From Bordetella parapertussis (GTDB taxonomy: Bacteria > Pseudomonadota > Gammaproteobacteria > Burkholderiales > Burkholderiaceae_C), in NCBI GenBank assembly GCA_945900695.1, contig CAMDJU010000107.1, positions 1-8,949 on the forward strand: 8,949 bases of DNA, written 5' to 3'. Below the pieces are notes generated by a model. The model searched no databases and had not been told where the DNA came from. It worked only from the letters and a program-made list of their open reading frames with translations. The first letter of the stretch is position 1; each line of letters starts with the position of its first letter. Below, one piece after another: positions 1-5,615 of this stretch. The translations under genes and the position numbers were made by a program.

Positions 1-1383
1 CACCAGCGCGGGCTTGACGCCAAAGAAGGCCGGTTTCCACACCACCAAATCTGCCCATTTGCCCACTTCGATGCTGCCCACCTCGTGGCTGATGCCGTGC
101 GCAATCGCGGGGTTGATGGTGTATTTGGCGATGTAGCGCTTGGCGCGAAAGTTGTCGTTGCGGCTGTCTTTTTCGGTGGCCTCGCTGCGGCCCGCTTCGG
201 GGCTGAGCCAGCCGCGCTGGGCTTTCATTTTGTCGGCGGTTTGCCAGGTGCGGATGATGACTTCACCCACGCGGCCCATGGCTTGGCTGTCGCTGCTCAT
301 CATGGAGATGGCGCCCATGTCGTGCAGCATGTCTTCGGCAGCAATGGTTTCTTTGCGAATGCGGCTCTCGGCAAAGGCCAGGTCTTCGGCAATGCCCGCG
401 TCCAGGTGGTGACAGACCATCAGCATGTCCACATGCTCGTCCAGCGTGTTGACGGTGTAGGGCATCGTGGGGTTGGTGGAACTGGGTAAGAAGTTCTCTT
501 GGCCCACCACTTTCAAAATATCGGGCGCATGCCCGCCGCCTGCGCCTTCGGTGTGGAAGGCGCACAGCGTACGGCCCTTGGTCGCAGCGATGGTGTTTTC
601 TACAAAGCCGGATTCATTGAGCGTATCCGAGTGAATGGCCACTTGCGTGTCGGTGGCGTCGGCCACGTCCAGGCAGTTGCTAATGGCAGCAGGCGTGGTG
701 CCCCAGTCTTCGTGGAGTTTGAGGCCAATCACACCCGCGTCAACTTGCTCGTGCAAAGCGGCGGGCAGCGATGCGTTGCCCTTGCCGAAAAAGCCCAGGT
801 TCATGGGGAATGCGTCTGCCGCTTGAAGCATGCGCTCTATGTTCCAAGGGCCGGGCGTACAGGTGGTGGCAAAGGTGCCGGTGGCGGGGCCGGTGCCGCC
901 GCCCATCATGGTGGTCACGCCGCTGGCCAGCGCTTCTTCGATTTGCTGCGGGCAGATGAAATGGATGTGGCAATCGATGCCGCCTGCGGTGACGATATTG
1001 CCCTCGCAGCTGATGATTTCGGTGCCCGGCCCGATGATGATGTCCACGCCGGGTTGCGTGTCCGGGTTGCCCGCTTTGCCGATAGCGACAATGCGCCCGC
1101 CTTTAAGGCCGATGTCGGCTTTGATGATGCCGGTGTAGTCCAGGATAAGCGCATTGGTCATGACGCAATCGACCGCACCTTCGGCACGCGTGCGCTGGCT
1201 TTGGGCCATGCCGTCGCGAATGGTTTTGCCGCCGCCAAACTTCACTTCTTCGCCATAGCCACCAGCACGCAAGGTGAAGTCTTGCTCCACTTCAATGAGC
1301 AAATCGGTATCGGCCAAACGCACGCGGTCGCCCACGGTGGGTCCAAAAATTTCGGCGTAGGCACGCCGGTCTATGCTTGCCAT
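1..1383 (-). CDS. ureC: Urease alpha (catalytic) subunit UreC, C-terminus cut by window edge
   Basis: UreC is the catalytic subunit of cytoplasmic nickel urease, which hydrolyses urea to ammonia and carbamate. The first 461 residues are present; family members are about 570, so roughly the last 105 lie off the left edge. All expected active-site residues are visible. The HIH pair at 139 and 141 binds nickel. Lys222, in the LKLHEDW motif, is the lysine that becomes carbamylated. His224, His251 (HSD), His277 (FHTEG) and Asp365 (SSDSQAMG) follow. The mobile flap motif MVCHH puts the cysteine at 324 and the general-acid histidine at 325. No frameshift or lost residue is seen, so the enzyme should be active if the missing part is intact. 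The ATG at 1383 is chosen because an AAGGA-type ribosome binding site precedes it and the reading begins [19 protein letters not shown], as in the family. It lies 13 bases after the ureB stop, in the same operon. Confidence 0.98.
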   Translation of the reverse strand, partial: MASIDRRAYAEIFGPTVGDRVRLADTDLLIEVEQDFTLRAGGYGEEVKFGGGKTIRDGMAQSQRTRAEGAVDCVMTNALILDYTGIIKADIGLKGGRIVAIGKAGNPDTQPGVDIIIGPGTEIISCEGNIVTAGGIDCHIHFICPQQIEEALASGVTTMMGGGTGPATGTFATTCTPGPWNIERMLQAADAFPMNLGFFGKGNASLPAALHEQVDAGVIGLKLHEDWGTTPAAISNCLDVADATDTQVAIHSDTLNESGFVENTIAATKGRTLCAFHTEGAGGGHAPDILKVVGQENFLPSSTNPTMPYTVNTLDEHVDMLMVCHHLDAGIAEDLAFAESRIRKETIAAEDMLHDMGAISMMSSDSQAMGRVGEVIIRTWQTADKMKAQRGWLSPEAGRSEATEKDSRNDNFRAKRYIAKYTINPAIAHGISHEVGSIEVGKWADLVVWKPAFFGVKPALV

Positions 1384-1396
1384 GGAAACGGTCCTT

Positions 1397-1714
1397 TTAG
1401 AGTTTGCCTTGGGTCAGGCCCTGAAAGCCATAGACCACGCGGTCGCCGCCAAAGTCCACCAGCTCAACAGTGCGTTCCTGCCCCGGCTCAAAGCGCACGG
1501 CCGAGCCCGATGCAATATTCAGACGCATGCCGCGCGCCGCGCTGCGGTCAAAGCCCAGCGCGACATTAGTTTCGGCAAAGTGGTAATGCGAGCCCACTTG
1601 TATGGGGCGGTCACCGCTGTTCTTCACCACCAAGCTGTGGGTGCGCCGTCCGGTGTTGAGTGGGTGGTGGCCAGGGTCGGTGAACAACTCACCTGGGATC
1701 AAGCGTTGGCTCAT
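1397..1714 (-). CDS. ureB: Urease beta subunit UreB
   Basis: This 105-residue protein is the small beta subunit of urease. It packs against UreC and UreA in the trimer-of-trimers enzyme and has no catalytic residues of its own. The reading starts [15 protein letters not shown] and contains the typical [20 protein letters not shown] and HFAETN stretches, followed by [19 protein letters not shown] near the C-terminus. The length is normal for a separate UreB. The frame stays open upstream, but the ATG at 1714 is chosen because it matches the family start. It also overlaps the stop of the upstream 53-codon gene as ATGA. There is no strong ribosome binding site in front of it, so translation probably depends on coupling to that small gene. 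Confidence 0.97.
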   Translation of the reverse strand: MSQRLIPGELFTDPGHHPLNTGRRTHSLVVKNSGDRPIQVGSHYHFAETNVALGFDRSAARGMRLNIASGSAVRFEPGQERTVELVDFGGDRVVYGFQGLTQGKL

Positions 1715-1872
1715 TTGCGGCCCGCCCACCACACGGCGGCCACCACCACCAGCACCGCAATAAAGCCCAGTGCATCGGTGGGGTGCCAATGCGACCCGCC
1801 CAAACCATGGCCGTCGTGGGCATGGGCAAAGCCGCTCAAGCTGGCAGCTGACAACAAAAAAAGCTTTTTCAT
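1711..1872 (-). CDS. Small His-rich exported or membrane protein between ureA and ureB
   Basis: This is a 53-residue gene inside the urease operon, preceded by a clear GGAGG eight bases before its ATG, so it is probably translated. A longer in-frame ATG at 1923 would overlap ureA and lacks such a site. Residues 1-18 look like a signal peptide: MKK, then a hydrophobic core, ending in the AXA-type site A16-H17-A18. Residues 17-30 hold five histidines (17, 19, 22, 28, 30). Residues 35-51 are a strongly hydrophobic membrane segment ending GRK. The stop overlaps the ureB start as ATGA. The exported HDGH start resembles the beginning of HupE/UreJ proteins, which are linked to nickel or cobalt uptake and found in some ure clusters. 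The rest of that family, with several membrane spans, is absent. A role in nickel or copper handling is an inference from histidines and context. I do not recognise a named family. Confidence 0.8.
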   Translation of the reverse strand: MKKLFLLSAASLSGFAHAHDGHGLGGSHWHPTDALGFIAVLVVVAAVWWAGRK

Positions 1873-1875
1873 GGG

Positions 1876-1885
1876 GATTGCCTCC
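1876..1885 (-). promoter_or_regulatory. Strong ribosome binding site of the 53-codon gene
   Basis: On the minus strand the sequence reads TTGGAGGCAATCCCCATG. The GGAGG core is eight bases from the ATG at 1872 and lies in the 43-base gap after ureA. It is the best Shine-Dalgarno match among the ureA, small-gene and ureB starts. It supports the small gene as real and fixes its start. Confidence 0.75.
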
Positions 1886-1915
1886 AAGCAATGTTTTTGA
1901 GGGGGGTGATGTTGA

Positions 1916-2218
1916 TCAAACAATCGGTTGGTGCACGGTCACCAGTTTGGTTCCGTCGGGGAAAGTGGCTTCGACTTGGATGTCGGGAATCATCTCGGCA
2001 ATGCCCTCCATCACGTCGGCGCGGGTGAGCAGGGTGCGCCCTTCGCTCATGAGTTGGGCCACGGTTTTGCCGTCGCGTGCGCCTTCCATGACGGCAGCGC
2101 TGATGAAGGCCACCGCCTCGGGGTAATTGAGCTTCAAGCCACGGGCTTTGCGGCGCTCGGCCAGCAAACCGGCGGTGAAGATCAGCAGCTTGTCTTTTTC
2201 GCGGGGGGTGAGTTCCAT
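1916..2218 (-). CDS. ureA: Urease gamma subunit UreA
   Basis: This 100-residue protein is the gamma subunit of urease, a structural partner of UreB and UreC in the cytoplasmic enzyme. The reading [20 protein letters not shown], the [17 protein letters not shown] stretch, and the end [18 protein letters not shown] are typical and full length. The frame is open upstream to a possible start at 2383, but the extra residues do not resemble UreA. The ATG at 2218 is therefore used. It lies within an 11-bp tandem duplication, so a second out-of-frame ATG lies 11 bases upstream, and only a weak GGA ribosome binding site is present. It is the first gene of the minus-strand transcription unit ureA-orf53-ureB-ureC and sits about 26 bases from a predicted sigma-54 start site. 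ureD, which often precedes ureA directly, is separated from it here by the urt operon. Confidence 0.97.
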   Translation of the reverse strand: MELTPREKDKLLIFTAGLLAERRKARGLKLNYPEAVAFISAAVMEGARDGKTVAQLMSEGRTLLTRADVMEGIAEMIPDIQVEATFPDGTKLVTVHQPIV

Positions 2219-2232
2219 GTCAGTTCCATGTC
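2211..2232. repeat. Perfect 11-bp tandem duplication over the ureA start codon
   Basis: The plus-strand unit AGTTCCATGTC occurs twice in a row with no mismatch. On the minus strand each copy contains ATGGAACT, so the start codon and next codon of ureA are duplicated 11 bases upstream in another frame. The upstream ATG (2229) would give a 15-codon reading that ends at TGA inside ureA. The upstream copy also supplies the GGA that may serve as a weak ribosome binding site for the real start. Confidence 0.9.
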
Positions 2233-2254
2233 CATTGCATCGGCATGATTGTGA

Positions 2255-2271
2255 TGCAAATGTTGTGCCCC
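2255..2271 (-). promoter_or_regulatory. Predicted sigma-54 promoter for ureA
   Basis: Read on the minus strand the site is GGGGCACAACATTTGCA. It has GG at the -24 position, exactly ten bases, then GC at -12. Against the known consensus TGGCACG-N4-TTGCW it matches 10 of 12 fixed positions, including a full TTGCA. The start of transcription would fall near 2244, giving a leader of about 26 bases before ureA. Sigma-54 promoters need an activator such as NtrC, and NtrC-like sites lie about 73 to 146 bases upstream. Confidence 0.6.
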
Positions 2272-2308
2272 TGAATCTCAGGACAAGCGCCTCTAGTGAT
2301 ACTTGGGC

Positions 2309-2323
2309 GCTCTGTTTTGGTGC
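2309..2323 (+). promoter_or_regulatory. NtrC-like binding site 1
   Basis: GCTCTGTTTTGGTGC matches the NtrC pattern GCACC-N5-GGTGC at 8 of 10 positions, with a T-rich core. Its centre is about 73 bases upstream of the predicted ureA start and about 275 upstream of the predicted urtA start. It shares CTGTTTTGGTG with site 2 in inverted orientation. A weaker site (GCGGGTAAATGGTGC, 7 of 10) is centred between them at 2359. Confidence 0.45.
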
Positions 2324-2383
2324 GGTTCGTTCGCGCGATTCGGCCTGCCAAGCGGGTAAATGGTGCGATGTCCGATTCAGCAC

Positions 2384-2398
2384 TCACCAAAACAGTGC
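2384..2398 (-). promoter_or_regulatory. NtrC-like binding site 2
   Basis: On the minus strand this reads GCACTGTTTTGGTGA, matching GCACC-N5-GGTGC at 8 of 10 positions. It contains the same 11-mer CTGTTTTGGTG as site 1, on the opposite strand. The centre-to-centre distance of 73 bases is close to seven helical turns, which would put both sites on one face of the DNA. It also lies within a GCACT/AGTGC inverted repeat at 2380-2398. Confidence 0.45.
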
Positions 2399-2460
2399 GT
2401 GTGAGCGGCGAATGAAATCCCTTTTGTGATTTTTTGAAGCCTTTGAATGGCAGGGTGACT

Positions 2461-2480
2461 GTGGGCGCAAGTTGGCGCAA
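2461..2480. repeat. 10-bp tandem direct repeat in the urtA upstream region
   Basis: GTGGGCGCAA is followed at once by GTTGGCGCAA, with 9 of 10 bases the same. A ten-base period places both copies on the same face of the helix, as in some activator sites. No known regulator is recognised. Confidence 0.6.
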
Positions 2481-2564
2481 TGGAGGTGAGCAAGCTTTTT
2501 TTAGAGAGGCCTGCACAGAGGTTTTCATGGGCGCGATGGTGGTTGACAACAAATTTTTTTGACC

Positions 2565-2581
2565 TTGGCATGGTGATTGCG
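2565..2581 (+). promoter_or_regulatory. Predicted sigma-54 promoter for urtA
   Basis: TTGGCATGGTGATTGCG has GG at 2567-2568, ten bases, then GC at 2579-2580. It matches the consensus TGGCACG-N4-TTGCW at 10 of 12 fixed positions. The predicted start of transcription is near 2592, about 51 bases before urtA. A TTGACA at 2543-2548 could suggest a sigma-70 promoter, but no good -10 box follows at the right distance. Confidence 0.65.
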
Positions 2582-2642
2582 TAGGCATTCATGAGCGCTG
2601 ATAACGCCCATCACCTTCAACCCTTTTGCCTGGAGCCTGTTC

Positions 2643-3917
2643 ATGTTCAATCGTCGTGGTCATTTGAAATCGTTGGCATATGCCGCCGCTGTGGTCAGTG
2701 GCAGCCTGATCGCTGTGCAACCTGTGTTTGCCCAAGCCACCATCAAGGTGGGTGTACTGCACAGTTTGTCGGGCACCATGGCCATTTCCGAGACCGTTTT
2801 GAAAGACACCGTGCTGATGGCCATCGATGAGATCAACGCCAAAGGCGGTGTGCTCGGCAAAAAACTCGAACCCGTCATCGTCGACCCGGCGTCCAACTGG
2901 CCTTTGTTTGCCGAAAAAACCAAGCAATTGCTCACCCAAGACAAGGTGTCGGTGATTTTCGGTTGCTGGACATCGGTCAGCCGCAAGTCGGTGTTGCCCG
3001 TGGTCGAAGAGCTCAATGGCCTGTTGTTTTACCCCGTGCAGTATGAGGGCGAAGAGCTGTCCAAAAACGTGTTTTATACCGGTGCAGCCCCCAACCAGCA
3101 GGCCATCCCTGCGGTTGATTACCTGATGAGCAAAGATGGCGGCGGCGCCAAGCGTTGGGTGTTGCTGGGCACGGATTATGTGTACCCCCGCACCACCAAC
3201 AAAATTTTGCGCGCTTACTTGAAGAGCAAGGGTGTCAAAGACAGCGACATCGACGAAAAATACACCCCGTTTGGCCACAGCGATTACCAGACCATCGTGG
3301 CCGATGTGAAAAAGTTTGCAGCAGGTGGCAAGACCGCCGTGGTGTCCACCATCAATGGTGACTCCAACGTGCCTTTCTACAAAGAGCTGGGCAATGCCGG
3401 CTTGAAAGCCAAAGACGTGCCCGTGGTGGCTTTCTCGGTGGGCGAAGAAGAGTTGCGTGGCGTGGACACCAAGCCTTTGGTGGGCCACCTGGCGGCATGG
3501 AACTATTTCATGAGCATCAAAAACCCCGCCAACGATGAGTTCACCAAAAAGTGGGCGGCCTATGCCAAGGCCAAAAACATTGCAGGCCACAAAGACAAGC
3601 CTTTGACCAACGACCCGATGGAAGCCACCTACATCGGCATCAACATGTGGAAGCAAGCCGTCGAGAAGGCCAAGTCCACCGATACCGACAAAGTGATCGC
3701 TGCCATGGCCGGTCAAACCTTCAAGGCACCGTCTGGCATCACCTCCAAGATGGACGAGAAAAACCATCACCTGCACAAGTCGGTGTTCATTGGTGAAATC
3801 AAGGCCGATGGCCAGTTCAACGTGGTGTGGAAGACCCCAGGCCCGGTCAAGGCCAAGCCCTGGAGCCCCTATATTGAAGGCAACGACAAAAAGCCTGACG
3901 AGCCGGCCAAGAAGTGA
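2643..3917 (+). CDS. urtA: Urea ABC transporter substrate-binding protein UrtA
   Basis: UrtA is the periplasmic urea-binding protein that delivers urea to the UrtBC channel. The 424-residue length fits the family. Residues 1-32 form a signal peptide with NRRGHLKS near the start and a cut likely after A-Q-A at 30-32 (or after A30). The RR-x-x-L-K pattern is Tat-like but imperfect. The mature protein begins TIKVGVLHSLSGTMAISE, the usual start of type I periplasmic binding folds of the Leu/Ile/Val-amide group. Typical UrtA stretches follow: VIFGCWTSVSRKSVLPV (104-120), FYPVQYEGEE (129-138), TPFGHSDYQTIV (208-219), INGDSNVPFYKE (237-248) and PMEATYIG (325-332). The C-terminus is lysine and proline rich. 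The ATG has GGAG seven bases upstream. It is the first gene of urtABCDE and is followed by two hairpins, which should favour high UrtA levels. Confidence 0.97.
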   Translation: MFNRRGHLKSLAYAAAVVSGSLIAVQPVFAQATIKVGVLHSLSGTMAISETVLKDTVLMAIDEINAKGGVLGKKLEPVIVDPASNWPLFAEKTKQLLTQDKVSVIFGCWTSVSRKSVLPVVEELNGLLFYPVQYEGEELSKNVFYTGAAPNQQAIPAVDYLMSKDGGGAKRWVLLGTDYVYPRTTNKILRAYLKSKGVKDSDIDEKYTPFGHSDYQTIVADVKKFAAGGKTAVVSTINGDSNVPFYKELGNAGLKAKDVPVVAFSVGEEELRGVDTKPLVGHLAAWNYFMSIKNPANDEFTKKWAAYAKAKNIAGHKDKPLTNDPMEATYIGINMWKQAVEKAKSTDTDKVIAAMAGQTFKAPSGITSKMDEKNHHLHKSVFIGEIKADGQFNVVWKTPGPVKAKPWSPYIEGNDKKPDEPAKK

Positions 3918-3936
3918 AGCGCGCAGCGCGGCTGAA

Positions 3937-3962
3937 AGCAAGCCACCTTCGGGTGGCTTGCT
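3937..3962 (+). other. Perfect 11-bp hairpin with TTCG loop after urtA
   Basis: AGCAAGCCACC pairs fully with GGTGGCTTGCT around a TTCG tetraloop, an unusually stable RNA hairpin. No T run follows directly, so it is more likely a 3' end stabiliser or processing barrier for urtA mRNA than a terminator on its own. It sits 19 bases after the urtA stop and just before a terminator-like hairpin. Confidence 0.75.
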
Positions 3963-3973
3963 GACTCAACCCC

Positions 3974-4004
3974 GGGGAGGTGGCATCTGTCCCTCCCCTT
4001 TTTT
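3974..4004 (+). terminator. Terminator-like hairpin between urtA and urtB
   Basis: GGGGAGG (3974-3980) pairs with CCTCCCC (3992-3998) around an 11-base loop and is followed at once by six T residues (3999-4004). This is the pattern of a Rho-independent terminator. Because urtB-E follow in the same direction with no recognisable promoter of their own, it is probably partial, leaving less urtBCDE than urtA transcript. Confidence 0.65.
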
Positions 4005-4019
4005 GTGATTTGACACCAT

Positions 4020-5612
4020 ATGTTTTTCTTTTTGCGTTGCTTGCAGCGCTGGACCTTGGCTGGGTGTTTGTTGGGCTTGTCGATGGGCGCGCAAGCCCTG
4101 ACCATGGCGCAAGCGCGTGGCATGGCCGAGGGCGACACCGATGCACGGCTGCAAGTGCTCAACCAAGCTTTACAGCAAGGCGATGCGGCAACCGCAGTTT
4201 TTTTACAGGCGTTGGCCGATGACCAGGTGAAGTTTTCAGGCGACACCGTTTGGGTGTTGCGCGATGGTCAGTCGTTCAGCCCGGTGGATGGCTCGGCCCA
4301 AGCCATGCCAGCCGACGCCCAAGATGTGGTCAGCAACAACCGCATGCGCGGTGAAATCGACGCGGCTTTGGCCGCCTTGAGCTTGCTCAGCCCAGACCAC
4401 GCCGTGCGCATGAAGGCCGCCCAGGCCTTGATCAAAGAGCCCGACGTGGCCAAGGCGCCCCTGATCGCCAAGGCCTTGGCGGCTGAGAGCAACGACGCGA
4501 TTCGCCAAGCCCTGCAATGGGCCCAAGCGGCGATTGACATCAGCAGCGACGATGTGGCATTGCGGGCTCGGGCTGCCAAGGCCTTGGCCCAAGCCAAGAC
4601 GCCCGAGGTGCAGCTGCTGCTCAACCAGCAATGGGCCGTGGAGAGCGATGCCCAGGTCAAGGCACAAATTGGTGCTGCCCTGCGCGACATCCAAGCTGCC
4701 CTGGCCTGGGGCGAACGCTGGGGGGTGTTGTTCACCGGCTTGAGCCTGGGTTCCATTTTGTTGCTGGTCGCCCTGGGCTTGGCCATCACCTATGGTTTGA
4801 TGGGCGTGATCAACATGGCCCATGGCGAACTGATGATGATCGGGGCCTACGCCACCTTTGTGGTTCAAGGCCTATTTCGCCAATACCTGCCAGATTGGTT
4901 TGATGCCTATTTGATCGCCGCTTTACCGGTTTCGTTTTTGACGGCCGCTTTGGTGGGAGCGGCCCTGGAGCGGGGTGTGTTGCGTCATCTGTATGGCCGC
5001 CCGCTGGAGACCTTGCTGGCCACCTGGGGCATCAGCCTGATGCTGATGCAAGCCGTGCGCAGTTTGTTTGGGGCGCAAAACGTCGCGGTGGAGAACCCCA
5101 GTTGGATGAGCGGAGGCGTTCAGGTGTTGGCCAATTTGGTTTTGCCTTGGAACCGCTTGTTCATCATTGTTTTTGCTCTGTTGGTGTTGGCCGGCATGGC
5201 CTTGCTGATCAGCCAAACGCGCTTGGGCTTGTTTGTGCGCGGGGTGACACAAAACCGCGCCATGGCCTCTTGCATGGGCGTGCACACCGCACGCATTGAC
5301 ACCACAGCTTTTGCCCTGGGTTCGGGCATTGCGGGTTTGGCGGGGTGCGCCCTGAGCCAAGTGGGCAATGTGGGGCCTGACTTGGGCCAAGGCTATATCG
5401 TCGACGCCTTCATGGTGGTGGTGCTGGGGGGTGTTGGCCAACTCGCTGGCACGGTTTACGCTGCCTTGGGGCTGGGCGTGCTGAATAAATTTTTAGAAGG
5501 TTGGACGGGCGCGGTGTTGGCCAAAATTGCCGTCTTGGTGTTGATCATTGTCTTCATCCAAAAACGCCCTCAAGGTTTGTTTGCGATGAAGGGCCGCAGC
5601 GCGGAGGCTTGA
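4020..5612 (+). CDS. urtB: Urea ABC transporter permease UrtB, long form with HEAT-like N-terminal domain
   Basis: UrtB is one of two inner-membrane permeases of the urea transporter. The protein has 530 residues in two parts. Residues 1-26 look like a signal peptide (cut near AQA at 24-26). Residues 27-230 form a helical region rich in alanine, with repeated patterns such as VRMKAAQALI (129-138) and LRARAAKALAQ (181-191), resembling HEAT repeats and probably periplasmic. From about 235 to 515 is the permease, with about eight hydrophobic segments and the signature GLAITYGLMGVINMAHGELM near 253-272, as in LivH-type permeases. The cytoplasmic coupling region is around TQNRAMASCMGVHTARIDT (410-428). 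The long form is known for proteobacterial UrtB. The start at 4020 has no clear ribosome binding site. It is still preferred because an in-frame stop lies just upstream and the signal peptide begins there. The gene ends 3 bases before urtC. Confidence 0.96.
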   Translation: MFFFLRCLQRWTLAGCLLGLSMGAQALTMAQARGMAEGDTDARLQVLNQALQQGDAATAVFLQALADDQVKFSGDTVWVLRDGQSFSPVDGSAQAMPADAQDVVSNNRMRGEIDAALAALSLLSPDHAVRMKAAQALIKEPDVAKAPLIAKALAAESNDAIRQALQWAQAAIDISSDDVALRARAAKALAQAKTPEVQLLLNQQWAVESDAQVKAQIGAALRDIQAALAWGERWGVLFTGLSLGSILLLVALGLAITYGLMGVINMAHGELMMIGAYATFVVQGLFRQYLPDWFDAYLIAALPVSFLTAALVGAALERGVLRHLYGRPLETLLATWGISLMLMQAVRSLFGAQNVAVENPSWMSGGVQVLANLVLPWNRLFIIVFALLVLAGMALLISQTRLGLFVRGVTQNRAMASCMGVHTARIDTTAFALGSGIAGLAGCALSQVGNVGPDLGQGYIVDAFMVVVLGGVGQLAGTVYAALGLGVLNKFLEGWTGAVLAKIAVLVLIIVFIQKRPQGLFAMKGRSAEA

Positions 5613-5615
5613 AAC

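Larger units (their letters stand above)
2219..2642. promoter_or_regulatory. Divergent control region between ureA and urtA
   Basis: This 424-base gap separates the outward-facing ureA and urtA starts, and I see no convincing gene in it. It holds a sigma-54 type promoter close to each gene, NtrC-like sites between them, a 10-bp direct repeat at 2461-2480, and an AT-rich tract around 2549-2560 just before the urtA promoter. The open frames that cross it are overlaps of the neighbouring genes or lack ribosome binding sites and family resemblance. The separate elements are listed on their own. Confidence 0.75.

Noticed and set aside
499..1569. Long plus-strand open frame of 356 codons opposite ureC
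   Set aside because: It runs antisense to ureC, whose frame encodes a complete set of urease active-site motifs. The predicted product has no family resemblance and reflects GC-rich third positions.
2543..2571. Sigma-70 promoter with TTGACA upstream of urtA
   Set aside because: No acceptable -10 box is found 16-18 bases downstream, and the sigma-54 element overlaps the same place with a better match.
2591..2830. Plus-strand open frame starting just before urtA, considered as a leader peptide
   Set aside because: Its ATG lies at the predicted transcription start, so there is no room for a ribosome binding site, and it overlaps most of the UrtA signal region.
2589..3941. Long minus-strand open frame of 450 codons opposite urtA
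   Set aside because: It is the mirror of urtA, which has a ribosome binding site, signal peptide and clear family motifs. The antisense product is histidine and glycine rich, with no recognisable fold.
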